A stretch of 64,000 nucleotides of DNA from Aristolochia californica (lineage: Eukaryota; Streptophyta; Magnoliopsida; Piperales; Aristolochiaceae): contig JARWKL010000008.1 of assembly GCA_029961685.1 (NCBI GenBank), forward strand, positions 34,969,619 to 35,033,618, read 5' to 3'. Below the pieces are notes generated by a model that was given only the letters and a program-made list of their open reading frames with translations, did not search any database and was not told the origin of the DNA. Position 1 is the first letter of the stretch. Each line of letters opens with the position of its first letter. This document shows, piece by piece, positions 1 to 11,528 of this stretch. Made by a program: the position numbers and the translations under genes.

Positions 1-389
1 GGATTGACAACATAGTCTCGACAGAGAGCCTCACGCTCTCTTGTCTAGGATGATGGTGAGGAGAAGGTGATACGTTTGAGGACGGGAATGCAAAATCTGC
101 CTTCCCTCTCTTCTCTTTCTTATTTATCCTTAGGTTTACCAAAGATTACATATCAGCCCATGGGCCCACCACAATCCCATCCAGTCCATTAAGCTATGTA
201 CATAATACAACATACAATAAACATAAGTGATACCTAATATACGTCCCAAAATATTGTAACACTCAATACCTGAATCTTTGCAACCTCTAAATAAGGTTGC
301 ACATATACAAAACATAGTGCTGAAATAAAGTCTTCTCTTAGCTTAGCTTAGGAGGGCAATGTCGGTTGAATACGGTTGAGCTACAATCT
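1..389. other. Unassigned flank, possibly LTR sequence
   Basis: No coding signal is visible. The AT-rich text with pyrimidine-rich blocks near 100-140 resembles LTR leader or terminator sequence read on the minus strand. No second copy lies in the window and the left end is cut, so the assignment stays open. Confidence 0.2.
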
Positions 390-519
390 CTTAAGTAAGC
401 CATGCAGCTTGGCAAAATACTCATGAAGGGAGCCTTCATGCTTTGTTTTAGATAATTCTTGAAATATATCATAATTTTTTTGTAATCCATCAGGAGTGGA
501 CTATAATTGTGAGCATGTG
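390..519 (-). pseudogene. Ty1/copia gag, distal fragment
   Basis: Read on the minus strand, this stretch encodes HEGSLHEYFAKLHGLLKRL followed by a stop. That is the helical part of a copia gag (UBN2-type). It continues the gag reading frame that breaks off at 7288, beyond the gypsy element inserted at 520-7287. The same motif (KLHEYFTKFRGL) occurs in the plus-strand copia element near 13950, which supports the assignment. The remnant has in-frame stops and encodes nothing usable. It is the part of the host element downstream of the insertion point. Confidence 0.6.
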
Positions 520-1561
520 TGTCATGAGGTCAGATGAGCCTAAACTCACTTAGGCTAGCGAAACTCCAACTCCCGTGAAGGCCTACCTTCAATTCGTCAA
601 AGGTAGTACAACCTCTCGCCTCTTAGATCAACGTTGCAAACTCTGTCCTCTCAAGTGAAGCACGAGCAATGAAAAGGTAGAAAGACAATGGAATAAGGAT
701 AGAAAGTAACCTTGTATTAATGCTAGAAAAGATTACAAGGAGTGCTCATCCAAGGTGGAAGGCCAACACTCTACAAAAACTCTCCCTCACGTCTATGCTT
801 TACAAGCTATCCAAGATGCTGAATGAATATACAAGGGTTGAATGCCTTAGTATTTATAGGCTTCGATCCCCTCCTTTCTCTCATGCTTCAGTCCAATGAG
901 ATCAAAGATCCTCCCTTATCAAATCTCCTTCTTTGACTCAGTTATGTTTTTTGACCTTTATATGTCTTCATACACTTAGTCGCCAACTTAGCCCTTAGGC
1001 CATTCCATAAAAAAGTCCTAGATGCCTTAGGGGTCGGATCTGAGTGGCCCACAAAGGGTACCACTCGAAAAGGGTAAGTTCCCAGATTTTGCCACGAAAC
1101 CATAATCATAGTTCTGCATAACTCGAATGGCCGCACTGCTGCCTGCACGTGTGCGCGTGCTACTTCTGTGCCGCGCGCTTATCTTACCTTCAGCAACCCC
1201 ATGCGAGTTTCATCCACCCGTTGCTTGCGCGCTGCCTCTGTCATGCACACACATTTCTCCCTTAGCAACCTCAAACGTGGATGCGCCTTCTGCCTGGGCC
1301 GTGTGTGCATCCGTTGCGAATATGGTTTCTGTCTTGGCCGGCTGCTGGGGCCGTTGCGCGTCTTGGTGCTTGGCCATTCGTCTAGCCAACTCACGTGCGT
1401 CTTCTTCCTCTGCAGTTGTGGCCGGGCTGCCCATATGCGTGCGCCCCTCTGGTCCGTGCCTTTGCACTTGGCCTTGGCCGTCGCTGCTATTGTTGTGCTT
1501 TGGACTCGCACAATCTTTCTCCTTGGTGTTTGGCCACACCATGGCTTCGTCCTCCGTCTCA
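520..1561 (-). repeat. 3' LTR of the chromovirus
   Basis: The 1042-bp LTR runs from TGTCATGAGG to CGTCTCA on the plus strand and matches 6105-7287 along its length. The second copy is longer mainly because of short duplications near 6530-6610. The part nearest the pol gene (about 1130-1561) is strikingly GC-rich with many GCGCGC words. The upstream pol reading frame continues through it on the minus strand. Confidence 0.88.
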
Positions 1562-2979
1562 TACTCCCACAGCCATAAGGCAGACGCCCTTGTCTGCAGC
1601 CCCTGACTGTATGTGGCAACTTCCTTCTCGAACTGCCATAACTCGACAACATCTTGCCAAGTTGCTTCGGATTCCGGTTGGCCCTGCCACTTGACCAAGT
1701 ATTGCGTCCGCTGGGGTTTACCCCTTTGGTGCTCCTCTCGGTCTGCAATGATATAGTCTACCCTATTGTCAAAGGTAGTAGATATATCCATGGGGGCTCG
1801 GGGATCAACTCTCCTATTCGGGTCTTGGTCTTCAAAGTACGATTTAAGGTTGGACACATGAAATACATTGTGAAACTTAAACCTTTTTGGTAGCTGTAGT
1901 TTGTAGGCTAAGTTGCCCACCCATTCAATAATAGGAAAGGGGCCTTCGTATTTCTTGAAAAGACTCTTGTTCTTGTTCCTTAGGTGACGAAATTGCTCAG
2001 GTCTGAGTTTGAGAAGGACCTGCATTGAAAGAAGACACCCTCCTCTTTAGATCAACATATTTCTTCATCTTTTTAGTTGCCTTATATAATAAGACCCGTG
2101 CCAGCTCCGTTTTCTCTTTCCACCTCTTCGCCAGCTGATGAGCTGCTGAACTTTTCCGTGAAGTGTCTGAAACAAGACCCATGGGAGCCAAAGGCTATCG
2201 TCCTATTGCCAACTCGAAAGGATTGTACATGATTGATTCTGATTTCTGAAAATTGTATAAAAATTGGGCCACATCTAACTAGTCTGTCCAGTTTTTCTGA
2301 TTTGCTGCAACAAAATGGGGTAAATACTATTCTAACAAAGCATTTACACGCTCTGTTTGGCTGTCACTTGAGGATGAAAACTAGTGGAAAAATTTAAAAA
2401 TGTTCCTAATAGTTTAAAGAGCTCGGTCCAAAACTTCCCTGTGAATCTGGGGTCACGATCATTGATGATCATTGTGGGCATGCCCCAGTGCTTCACCACA
2501 TGTGCCATGAATGCCCTAGCTGCTCTGTCTGCTGTACAATCACTTGGCACCGCTACGAATGTACCATATTTCGTAAATCTGTCCACCACCACCACCATGA
2601 TAGACGCCAACCTATCTTTCTTACGTAATCTAGAGATGAAGTCCATTGTAATAGACTCCCACAACCGATTTGGAGTAGGTAAGGGCTGTAGCAAATCCCT
2701 AGGCTTATGTTGTTTGATCTTATCTTATTGACAGATAAGACACATATGCACAAAATCCTCCACATCATTCTCCATGTCCGGCCAATAATACTGGCCAGAC
2801 AGCAAGGCCAACGTCCTTTTTTGACCTGGATATCCTGCCCACAAGGTATCATGGCATTCCCTTAAGAGGTCACGCCATAGGTTATCGTACTTAGGCACAT
2901 AAAGTCGATTACCTTTGGTCTTGAGCAATCCGTCGTCAAGCCAGAATCTTCTCGTCTTGCCCAAGGCTACAACTTGCAC
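1210..2979 (-). pseudogene. Chromovirus integrase with C-terminal chromodomain
   Basis: Integrase inserts the cDNA into the genome. Reading on the minus strand from 2979, an H2C2 zinc-finger region comes first (HDTLWAGYPGQKRTLAL, then CLICQ near 2727). The catalytic core at 2694-2344 follows, with DRFTKY and NDRDPRFTGKFW for the first two acidic residues. The third acidic position is disturbed: after SFHPQ the reading shows TAKQSV where the family has an acidic residue. The C-terminal domain lies in 2191-1580 with a frameshift near 2030. A chromodomain occupies about 1761-1614 (YLVKWQGQPESEATW). The frame then stays open into the LTR as far as 1210. The copy is inactive. Confidence 0.88.
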
Positions 2980-3019
2980 AATGTTGTAAGCCTGGGCGTC
3001 TTAGCGAAGTCCAGTGCGA

Positions 3020-3450
3020 ATTTTGTCTAGCAACGAAGCACTAACCTGTGTAACAACTGCTAATGCTCGTAATCGTAAAGTCGCATTTTCTGTTTCTGCG
3101 CCAAGATGGTCTTCCATGAGTGCGCGCCTTGCACAAAGTGCATGTCTCACGCGCTTACGCATGCGCCGCGCGCCTCTTCATGTTCTGTTGCTACCGCACC
3201 GCGCGTGGTGCACGTGAAGCAAGTGCTGGCTGCTGCGGTATGCGGGGATGCATGGTGCCATGCACGTTTCCTCCTTAGCGGCACGCACGCATGTTGCTCC
3301 AGTTTGCTGCGCCGCGTGAGTCTGCGCCCTTGTCATTTGCGTCTGGCTGCTGGTTGCCGCATAAGTGGGAAGGGTTGCTGCGTGCGCCAAGATCACACTT
3401 ATGGATGCTAGCTGCGCCATGTGCGCCAAGCTCTGGCTTGTCTCTTCCTC
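3020..3450 (-). other. GC-rich insertion in the RNase H/integrase linker
   Basis: This segment separates the end of RNase H (GAADALSRK near 3480) from the integrase N-terminus (ALGKTRRFWLDDGL near 2950). It is far more GC-rich than the rest of the element, with many GCGC and CGCGC words. Its length exceeds the usual short linker of gypsy polyproteins. Its composition recalls the GC-rich portion of this element's LTRs. It may be captured host sequence or an expanded linker; I cannot name a source. Confidence 0.5.
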
Positions 3451-5224
3451 TTAAGAGTTAGGTACGTCCACCTTCCTGCTCAGTGCGTCTGCAGCACCAT
3501 TGGCCTTCCCCGCCTTATACATCATCTAAAAGTCAAACTTGGCCAAGAAATCTTGCCACCGAGCCTGCTTTGGATTGAGCTTTTTCTACGTAAGAAAGTA
3601 GCTTGGAAGGGATCGACCAGTCAAGCACAACCTCCACCTTCTTGCTGTCCATCCATATCCGTCCTCCCCCTATCCAATGTCCAAGAAAGGACACCTCTTG
3701 CAACCCAAAGGTGTACTTCTCCTCCTTGACGTACAACTGATTGTGTCTCAATGTTTTGAACACCTTTTGAAGGTGTTCCTTGTGCTTGTCCATACTCTTG
3801 CTGTACACTACAATATCATCCAAATAAACAATGACAAACTTGTCCAAGTATTTGGAAAATACCTTGTTCATGATAGTGCAGAATGTTGCAGGTGCGTTGG
3901 TTAGGCCAAAGGGTATAACCATGAATTCATAAGCCCCATATCTGGTTACACAACTAGTCTTCCCCTCGTCTCCTTCAGCAATCCGAACTTGGTAATAACC
4001 ACTTCGCCAGTCCAGTTTGGAGAAAACTTGCACCTCTTTCAACTGATCAAAGAGATTTGCAATAAGAGGAATATGGTACTTATTCTTTATAGTTACCTTG
4101 TTGAGCACCCTATAATCGATGCATAGTCTCATACTTTCATCTTTCTTTATCTGAAACAGTATAGGGGCCCCATAAGGTGCTTTGCTTGGCCATATGAACC
4201 CAACGTCTAGCAGCTCGTTGAGTTGTCTTTGTAGTTTATCCAGCTCTTTGGGCGCCATACGGTATGGTGCTTGTGCTGGCTTTCTTGCTCCGGGCTCATG
4301 CTCTATGCGATGGTCCACCCCTCTCCTAGGTGGTAACCTCGCTGGAAGTTGTTCATGCATGACATCTCTATATTCATGCAGTAAGGTTTGTATCTCCTTA
4401 GGGGTAGGCATGACTTCAACCTGCTCTATAGCACAAATAGAAGCAATGTATGTAGAGCAGCCATGCTTAAGACCTTTTTTAAGCTGGAGGGTTGATAACA
4501 TTAAGTCCTTTTTTGTTACATCTCTGTTCTCACGTTCAAAAACAGTACAAGGACTTTGCTCGTCCATAATCCCCACTACCCCTAAATGCGGCATTACAAA
4601 AGTCTTACAAACTGTGAAAAACTCTATTCCCAAAATCACATTGAAAAAATCTATGGCAACAATAGTAAAATTCAGAAACCCAACCCACTTGCCTATCTCC
4701 ACCGGGACGTTCTTGGTAATGCCTTGGACTTCACGAGCAATAAAATTTACAGCTTTCATTTTGCTCCAATCTTTCTCTCCTCGTATCTTTAGGTGCCTAG
4801 CCTCCTCCTCTAGAAGAAAATTGTGGGTGGCGCCAGTGTCCACCATTGCTCTAAAAATATGTCCAACAAGTGTTAGAGAGATAAAAAAAAGTTCTCTTAA
4901 GGGTCTTACCGGAAGTGGAGCAGCCTTCTCCTCCTTTGAATGGACAACAACATTGAGAAGTGTTAAGGAGCCCATCCTAAGCTCAATTCCTCCATTGTTC
5001 GCCTCAGTTTGAGCAGCAATGAGGAGCCTCTTTTTAGGACAATCCCTCGCATATGAAACAATGAACCTTCTTTTTCTATTTGTCTCCTCTTTTCTTCTCT
5101 TCCGGCCTAGCCTTGGCATCCTTTGCCCATGACTTCTTCTCCCCTTTCTCCTTCTTCTTAAAATTTGTTTTACCATTGTTTTTTTCCTTAGACACTTTGT
5201 TAGCCGAATCATTCTTTCTCTCAT
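3450..5224 (-). pseudogene. Chromovirus protease, reverse transcriptase and RNase H tail
   Basis: A 563-codon open stretch (5224-3533) keeps the aspartic protease with its VDTGATHNF active site about 130 residues in. The reverse transcriptase follows with RLCIDYRVLNK, a GAYEF fingers motif and the catalytic YLDD near residue 470. The gag zinc knuckle upstream is reduced to a scrap (ARDCPKK). After the RT thumb (DWSIPSK) the frame jumps directly to the last part of RNase H; the tail KQARWQDFLAKFDF and ALSRK is readable after a frameshift near 3560. Most of RNase H is therefore deleted. The RT itself has no stop, which is unusual for this window. Confidence 0.9.
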
Positions 5225-6075
5225 ATTCGGTTAACTGTTCAGCAGTAGATAAAGCTGAAGCTAATGTCTTTACTTCCCGTCTTCTCAATTCTTGCTCAGC
5301 CCATGGACGTAAGCCAACAAGAAAGGAAAAGAGATGATCTTCATCTGACATATTGGAGATACAAAGCATAAGGGAAGTGAAGGATTGTACATACTCTCTA
5401 ATGGTGCCTTTCTGCTTCAATGCACGAAGTTCCTTCCATGCTTGGTACTCGACATCTTCCTGAAAGAACGGCCTCCGCAGCTCCCTCTTGAAATCGTCCC
5501 AAGTGTGGACGGGGTCCTCTCCCTCTTGCTCATCTCCCATGCGTCTTCTCCACCAGAGTATAACATCATAAAATAAGAACATGGCAGCAGTACTCACTTT
5601 AGCTTGCTCGCCCAACAACTTGCTTGCATGAAAATACTGCTCCACTTGCCATAGAAAATTATCTATGACCTTTGGATCTCTTTTTATGGTAAAGAGTTAG
5701 GTTCAGGTACCTTAATCTTGGCATTCCCTTGGGTGTTGCCTCCACTTGCAAGAGCACATTCATGGAGAGAAAAAAGTGTGCACAAATCATCCATCCTTGC
5801 ATGCATCTCTTGCACAACTTCCTTGAGATCATCATGCATCATAGCTAGTGAAGTCTTCATGTCTTCTTCCATGCCATAGAGCCATTCCGAGCTTAGATAT
5901 CTTTCGTCCTGTGCTCACCTAATGCCCTCCTTGACTTGTCTAGACAGAACGTCATCTGAAGTCTCCTGGAGGCGCATAAGACCAGAAAGACGATCTTCAA
6001 TGGAAAGAAATCCTTTTTTGAAGTCACTTACCGGTTGTCTTGCTCTTGAAGCTCCTCCCCACTTGTTGAAGCCAT
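5076..6075 (-). pseudogene. Chromovirus gag
   Basis: Gag forms the particle that packages the retrotransposon RNA. The likely start is the ATG at 6075, only about 15 nt after the primer-binding site, reading MASTSGEELQEQ. The frame meets a stop soon after. A second open piece is 5872-5684 (MEEDMKTSL..., amphipathic, coiled-coil-like). A frameshift near 5690 leads to the conserved capsid block (KVIDNFLWQVEQYF, then WDDFKRELRRPF and LRALKQKGTIREYV). A lysine-rich tail ends at 5076. The CCHC zinc knuckle is lost by deletion. Confidence 0.82.
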
Positions 6076-6089
6076 AGATTGCAACAAAC

Positions 6090-6104
6090 GCTCTGATACT
6101 AGTT
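6090..6104 (-). promoter_or_regulatory. Primer-binding site of the chromovirus
   Basis: Read on the minus strand, two bases after the LTR end comes TAGTATCAGAGCG. It matches the plant initiator-tRNA(Met) primer site TGGTATCAGAGC with one substitution, and it fixes the orientation of the element. Confidence 0.85.
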
Positions 6105-7287
6105 TGTCATGAGGTCAGATGAGCCTAAACTCACTTAGGCTAGCGGAACTCCAACTCCCGTGAATGCCTACCTTCAATCCGTCAAAGGTAGTACAACCTC
6201 TCGCCCCTTAGATCAACGTTGCAAACTCCTTCCTCTCAAATAAGCATGAGCAATGAAAAGGTAGAAAGACAATGGATTAGGGAGAGAAAGTAACCTTGTA
6301 TTAATGCTAGAAAAGATTACAAGGAGTGGCCATCCAAGGTGGAAGGCCAACACTCTACAAAAACTCTCCCTCATGTCAATGCTTTACAAGCTATTTGAGA
6401 TGCTGAATGAATATACAAGGGTCGAATGCCTTGGTATTTATAGGCTTCGACCCCCTCCTTTCTCTCATGCTTCCGTCCAATGAGAGCAAATATTCTCCCT
6501 TATCAAATCTCGTTGATTTGCTCCACCCTTATCAAATCTCGTTGATTTGCTCCACCCTTATCAAATCTCCTTGATTTGATCCTTCTCTCGTGCTTCCATC
6601 CAATGAGAGCAAATATCCTCCCTTATCAAATCTCCTTCTTTGACTCAGTTATGTTTTTGGACCTTAATATGTCTTCATACACTTGGCCGCCAACTCAGCC
6701 CTTAGGCCATGCCATAAAAGAGTCCTAGATGCCTTAGGGGTCGGATCTGAGTGGCCCACGAAGGGTCCCACTCGAAAAGGGTAAGTTCCTAGATTTTGCC
6801 ACGAAACCATAATCATAGTTCTGCATAACTCGAACGGCCATACTGTTGCCTAGACGTGTGCGCGCGTGCACACGCGGCTTCTGCGCTGCGCGGGCATCTT
6901 ACCTTTGGCAACCCCATGTGCGTTTCATCTGCCCACTGCTTACGCGCGTGCATGTGTGCTGCCTCTATGCCGCGCGTGCATTTCTCCCTCGGCAACCTCA
7001 AACGCGGATGCCTCTTCTGCCTGGGCCGTGCGCACATCCGTTGCGAATATGGTTTCTGTCTTGGCCGATTGCTGGGGCCATTGACGTCTTGGTGCTTGGC
7101 CATTCGTCTAGCCAACTCACGTGCGTCTTCTTCCTCTGCAGTTGCGGCTGGGGGTGCCATATGCGTATGCCCCTCTGGGCCGTGCCTTTGCACTTGGCCT
7201 TGGCCGTAACTATTGTTGTTGTGCTTTGGACTCGTACAGTCTTCCTCCTAGGTGTCTGTCCACACCATGGTTTCGTCCTCCGTCTCA
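6105..7287 (-). repeat. 5' LTR of the chromovirus
   Basis: This LTR matches the copy at 520-1561 and ends in CA next to the primer-binding site. A TATTTATAGGC stretch near 6435 (minus-strand TATA-like GCCTATAAATA) is a plausible core promoter. Near 6510-6610 a short unit containing CCCTTATCAAATCTC is repeated several times, which accounts for part of the extra length. Confidence 0.88.
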
Positions 7288-7598
7288 ATGTATCCCAAAT
7301 ATCCTTGTTTGAGTTGACATGGATGATGTTATTTTCTACCACGTCTTCCATACTATGTATCATCCAACTTACTATCAAGGTGTCTTCTTTTAGTCACTTA
7401 TGGTAAGCGACATCATCTTCATACATAGGTGGTTGATTTAGATGGCCAACAAGGTCTTTAGTGATTAAAAACCATTAACAGATTGTGACCATGACACATA
7501 GTTGTCTTGAGAGGAATTGTGGTGATTCTCAAGGGATCATGTTTAACAAAATCAGCATTTTATGAAGAGGAGGATGATTGACTTGAGAAATCAGCCAT
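7288..7598 (-). pseudogene. Ty1/copia gag, N-terminal part
   Basis: On the minus strand an ATG at 7598 opens MADFSSQSSSSS. Broken frames follow that encode gag (LRITTIPL, then KDLVGHLNQPPMYEDD). The best piece is VSWMIHSMEDVVENNIIH...DIWDT, ending exactly at the gypsy insertion. It continues at 519 downward, where the codon split by the insertion is restored by the duplicated target bases. This is a helical copia gag of the UBN2 type. It carries stops and frameshifts. Confidence 0.72.
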
Positions 7599-8640
7599 GT
7601 TGGAAAACCTTTTAATGCTGGAATTCTAATTCTCACATGGTTTTTGAAATTTCAAAGACTTTCTTGAAAACAAATTGATCAAAGACACACAACCAATGGC
7701 TGAAATTGAAGAAACAAATTACACAACTTGGCTAGTAAAGAGAGGAATCATCCAACATACTTAGACTCACAAAATTTTCAGTTAAAATTTAGTGGATAAA
7801 TAATATATGTTGCTGGACTATAGGGTAACTTCAGATATCAATTACTTATAGACTAGTGCGTCGAGTTTTTATTCAAAACACATATAAGGGGGACGAGCAT
7901 GTTATACACTGTACCTACAAAGCAACACTAAAAAAACTGAAATTTGATTTGTAAATTCATCACTTAAACCAAAACATAATGATGGAAAAAAACCTGAGTA
8001 ATAGACCATGAAATCACACCATCCTTGAGATTAAATTGATCACCAACCATGAACAATGAATCTTCTACATAAACGCTTCAACCCTAACTAAGTGTTTCAT
8101 CAAATCTAAGATTTAACACAGCTCTAATCAAAGGTATTTTGGAACTAAAAATTTCAAGACTACTTAAAAATTATAAATCATAATTTTTGGCATAAAATTC
8201 GTAGATCAGATATAATCAACTTGCTCAAAACACAAAAAAACTGCCATGTTTTGGACCATAATGAAATCGATTTTTTGAGGAAGCATACATAGGTGCTAAA
8301 ATGAAGTTTTGCATAATTGAAACATGAATTAAGATGGTTAAAGACATGTATTGAAGGATGGGACACACTTATCTGAAGAGATCTTTCTGGAATTTGTGAA
8401 AAACAACACATTTTCCTTAAAATAAACCCACTTTTTTTCACTTGTTGCAACAAGCTTTCGTCCTTGAAACAACATGAAAGCAACATATGGTATACCTTGA
8501 ACAAACACATCATGCAGTCATTAAATATGACCAAAACTCTTTCATTGGAAGAGAAATTGGGCTAGAAAAATAGGATTCAAGGTGAAAAGAACACTCCACC
8601 TCAATGCATGGGGAGATAATAAGAAAGAAAAAAGGAGAGA
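7599..8640. other. Non-coding stretch, probably transposon leader
   Basis: About 1 kb with no convincing coding sequence. The open stretch at 8178-8534 on the minus strand has no recognisable domain and biased low-complexity composition. The part next to 7598 should be the leader of the minus-strand copia element, but I could not find its LTR or primer site. Confidence 0.3.
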
Positions 8641-9503
8641 TTTTCAGAAGAACTGACCTTTGGTACTTCAGTTGTCTATTCAGTTGTCTATATCTCTCAA
8701 GGTCAGAATCACAAACCTTTTGTTTGTCAAGAAACTAGACTCAAAGAGCTTAATTTGATACCTAATTTTACATAAAAATCTTCGTTTTTTAATTTTTTAT
8801 GACCACTTGATTTGCTTCATTCTATAGTATAACCCTTGCCGACTTCAATGAGAATATCTTCTTCAATATAGATCCGATTGACATGAAAGTTGATCCTTTT
8901 GAAACTATACTTCAATATATTTGATTAAATTATAAATTCCTTCATTAAATATACTTCTTTTGAGAGAAATATTTGGATGGATTTTGGACTCTGCAATTTG
9001 GCAAACTTGAGTACTTTTTTTTTTGCGAGATTGACCATTGACCTTATCAAGTTGATATCTCCCTCTAGAAAACTCAGATTGAGAATTGGTTTGATAGGTT
9101 AGAAAATAGACTTACAAATATTTCTTCTAACATATAACTCTCCTTATAAGGTTTTGTTCTTGATGGCATAAAATGGCTAAAAAATTGATGGTTTTTGCTG
9201 TTGCTCAAACCTTTCTTGTTGCCCGACATTTGCTGCTTTAAATAACAATTTCCCTTAGTAGAAAACTCCGATTGTAAAAATTATTTTAGTATTAGAAATT
9301 AGACTCAAAGATATTTCCAAAAAATATACAATTTTCAATATTAAAAATTCAGTATAGAGGTGCAAATACCAAGGAAACAATGGGTACTGGGATATGATAG
9401 AAAGAAAAAGGTTGAATTTTAACCTAAACTATAGAGTTAATAAACCAGAAAAGGTAACTTCATTTATGTGGGTTGATCGTGTCGACTCACACAACTGGTA
9501 CCA
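8640..9503 (-). mobile_element. Internal fragment of a small LTR element (family A-related)
   Basis: This stretch resembles the internal regions at 55.9-56.5, 58.4-59.0 and 63.1-63.9 kb. Shared wording includes the alternation of 'gttgatatctccc', 'gaaaactcagattgagaattgg' and 'cttttgctgttgctcaaacc'. It ends at a minus-strand primer-site-like ACTGGTACCA next to an LTR. Its first 150 bp also match 32600-32740 in reverse orientation. No protein is encoded. Confidence 0.6.
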
Positions 9504-9900
9504 TGTTGGATTTTCGAAAAAGAGAAATACTTCACTAACTTAGTACAATCAACCTCTATTTATAATAGAGAAAATTAGTAGAATCCAATTACAATTAAAC
9601 TACTTTTGTCCCAGTTACACCCAAAGATAAACAATAAAAGATAAGGAATCTAATTACAATTAAACAACTTTTGTCCTAGTTACACCCAAAGATAAACACT
9701 AAAAGATAAGTCATAAAATAACTGAACAATTGAACATAAATAGAATATTAACATAACTAAAAGACCATTAGTTGTGACTCTTCTATGAGACCTCCTCCTG
9801 TGAGACTCCTATAAGACTCCACCATATTAATTTTGGCTATCTGAAACTTATTGCTGTGAGGAGTCACGTAACTCTTCTATACATGATCTTATATACCAGT
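9504..9900 (-). repeat. LTR of a family A-related element
   Basis: The LTR begins TGTTGGATTTTCG and carries the family landmarks (CTCTATTTATAATAGAG, TTGTCCCAGTTACACCC). A tandem duplication of about 65 bp lies inside it (9581-9645 and 9646-9710). The far end is not sharp, so the right border is approximate. Confidence 0.6.
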
Positions 9901-11189
9901 CACAGTCAAGAAGGGTCGATGAATCAAATAAAGTGACTAGGAAAAATTCAAGGTAAGAGCTTTACTTACCAAATTATATATCATATTAGATCTTTTGAGT
10001 CTAATTTTTTAGCAACAAACTACTTGAGAATTTGGGCTATATTTGAAGAGGTATTTACATCAAAAGGCACAAAAATCGGTTTTGGAGAGGTTTTTACATC
10101 AAAAGGTACAAAAGTCATTTTTAATCACAAAAAATGATCAAAAACAATATTTTTTTGAGAATTATTTTAATTTTTAATTAATCTTGAAAAATAATTCTCT
10201 TTGAAATTATTTCAATGAGAATTAATTTATAAAAAAATAATTCTACGTGAAATAATATCATTGATAAGTATTTTTAGCATTTTTTTAAATTAAAATAATT
10301 CTCAGTGAAATTATTTATTTGAGAAATATTCTTATTATCAAAAGAGTTTTTGAGGATTTTATTTTTATTAAAAATATTTCTAAATATAAATATTTTTTGA
10401 TTATTATTATTTTAAAATTTTAAAAATAATTCTTAGAAAAACAATTTTTATAGAATTATTTTTATATATTTTTATTATTTTTATTTCCTTTGTCTTGTTA
10501 AAAATATTTAATAAAAAAATATGAAAATTTGACAAAAATTTAAGAATTTATTTATATGATGGAATATATACAAAGTATGTACAAAACGTATAATAATGTA
10601 CAAAGATATACAAAATAACATAAAAATAGATGTTATAAAATAATGTTGAAAGTCCAAAATTTTAATCACAAAAAAATTTGTGAAAAAAATAAAAAGAAAT
10701 GTTATGACGAAGGACCAAAATGGGAGGAGCTAGAGTTTCTTGGGTGTTGTTATTATGATCCAAAATCATTGAATAGAGTCATGATGCCACAAGAAGCAAT
10801 CAAACTTTTTATCTGAGTAATCTGAGCCTTGATCAGTCTATTGCATTTCTAATTGCTATGACTATGGTGCCAATTGTTGTAACTATGATGCCAACTATTG
10901 TGACTACTATGTAACTACCTCCCTCGTCTGCACAAACTCCTCGTTTGTCTTCTCCAAGTCAGTTACCTGGGTTGCACTGGTGGCTCCTAAACTTCTAGTT
11001 GTATGAAGGTGGTGCATCAAGACCCATCCCCTTTTCATAACCACCCCAAATACCCATATACCCATCATCTGATCATAGATAGCACTAAGCTTTTTGGTCT
11101 AAACTATCAATTTGTTCTTATTAAAGTTGTATATTGTAATTACTAATTTATCTAAATTTAATTATAAATATTAAAAGACATCCACATAT
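9901..11189. other. AT-rich unassigned stretch
   Basis: Very AT-rich, especially 10140-10560, with repeated forms of 'aattattt' and 'gaaattatttcaatgagaatt'. The imperfect inverted words suggest subterminal repeats of a DNA transposon, but no terminal motif was found. No gene is visible. Confidence 0.25.
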
Positions 11190-11528
11190 GTAGTGGTGGC
11201 ATGACTATTAAATAAGGAGAACTTTCATTGAGATGACATAGAATTGTAATTATGCAAGCTGGTGTATGACCTCTTATGTCTTTTCCTTTTTAAAATTTTA
11301 GGCCTAAGGGCATTGTAGTCATTGTAAACACCTTCTTGCAACTATAAATTTACCCTCAAGGCATGTTGTAGAGAATTCAAGCCTCTTCCTCTTGGCTCAA
11401 ATCCGTCCATACACCTCTCTCTCTTTTTATCTTCCTGCTCTCCCTTGGTTTCTTCTATCCTCTCTCTCAAGAGCTAGAGTTCCTCTCTTCTTTCCTTCCG
11501 TTGCGATCTTTGTGTTTAGAAATCAACA
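11190..11528 (+). repeat. Copia-type LTR
   Basis: It contains a TATA-like AACTATAAATTTA near 11340 and a pyrimidine-rich leader. It ends AATCAACA directly before TGGAATCAAAGTGGG, a degenerate initiator-tRNA primer site at 11529-11540. The left border is approximate. Confidence 0.5.

Larger units (their letters stand above)
520..7287 (-). mobile_element. Ty3/gypsy chromovirus, two-LTR copy
   Basis: This is a complete but degenerate LTR retrotransposon on the minus strand. Its LTRs (6105-7287 as 5' LTR, 520-1561 as 3' LTR) begin TG and end CA and are clearly related but diverged, so the insertion is old. It is flanked by ATGTG on the left and ATGTA on the right, a 5-bp target duplication with one mismatch. 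In element order it holds PBS, gag, protease, reverse transcriptase, a deleted RNase H, integrase and a chromodomain. The chromodomain places it in the chromoviruses; its ending in an ELWQFEKE-type helix recalls the Galadriel-like branch, which is inference. It disrupts a copia gag. Confidence 0.9.

Noticed and set aside
1127..1606. Long plus-strand open frames in the GC-rich LTR
   Set aside because: They lie opposite the chromovirus pol frame and follow from GC-rich composition with few stops. They have no recognisable domain, and similar shadows occur in the other LTR.
4182..5012. 276-codon plus-strand open frame
   Set aside because: It is antisense to the well-supported protease/RT frame of the chromovirus and shows no protein family pattern.
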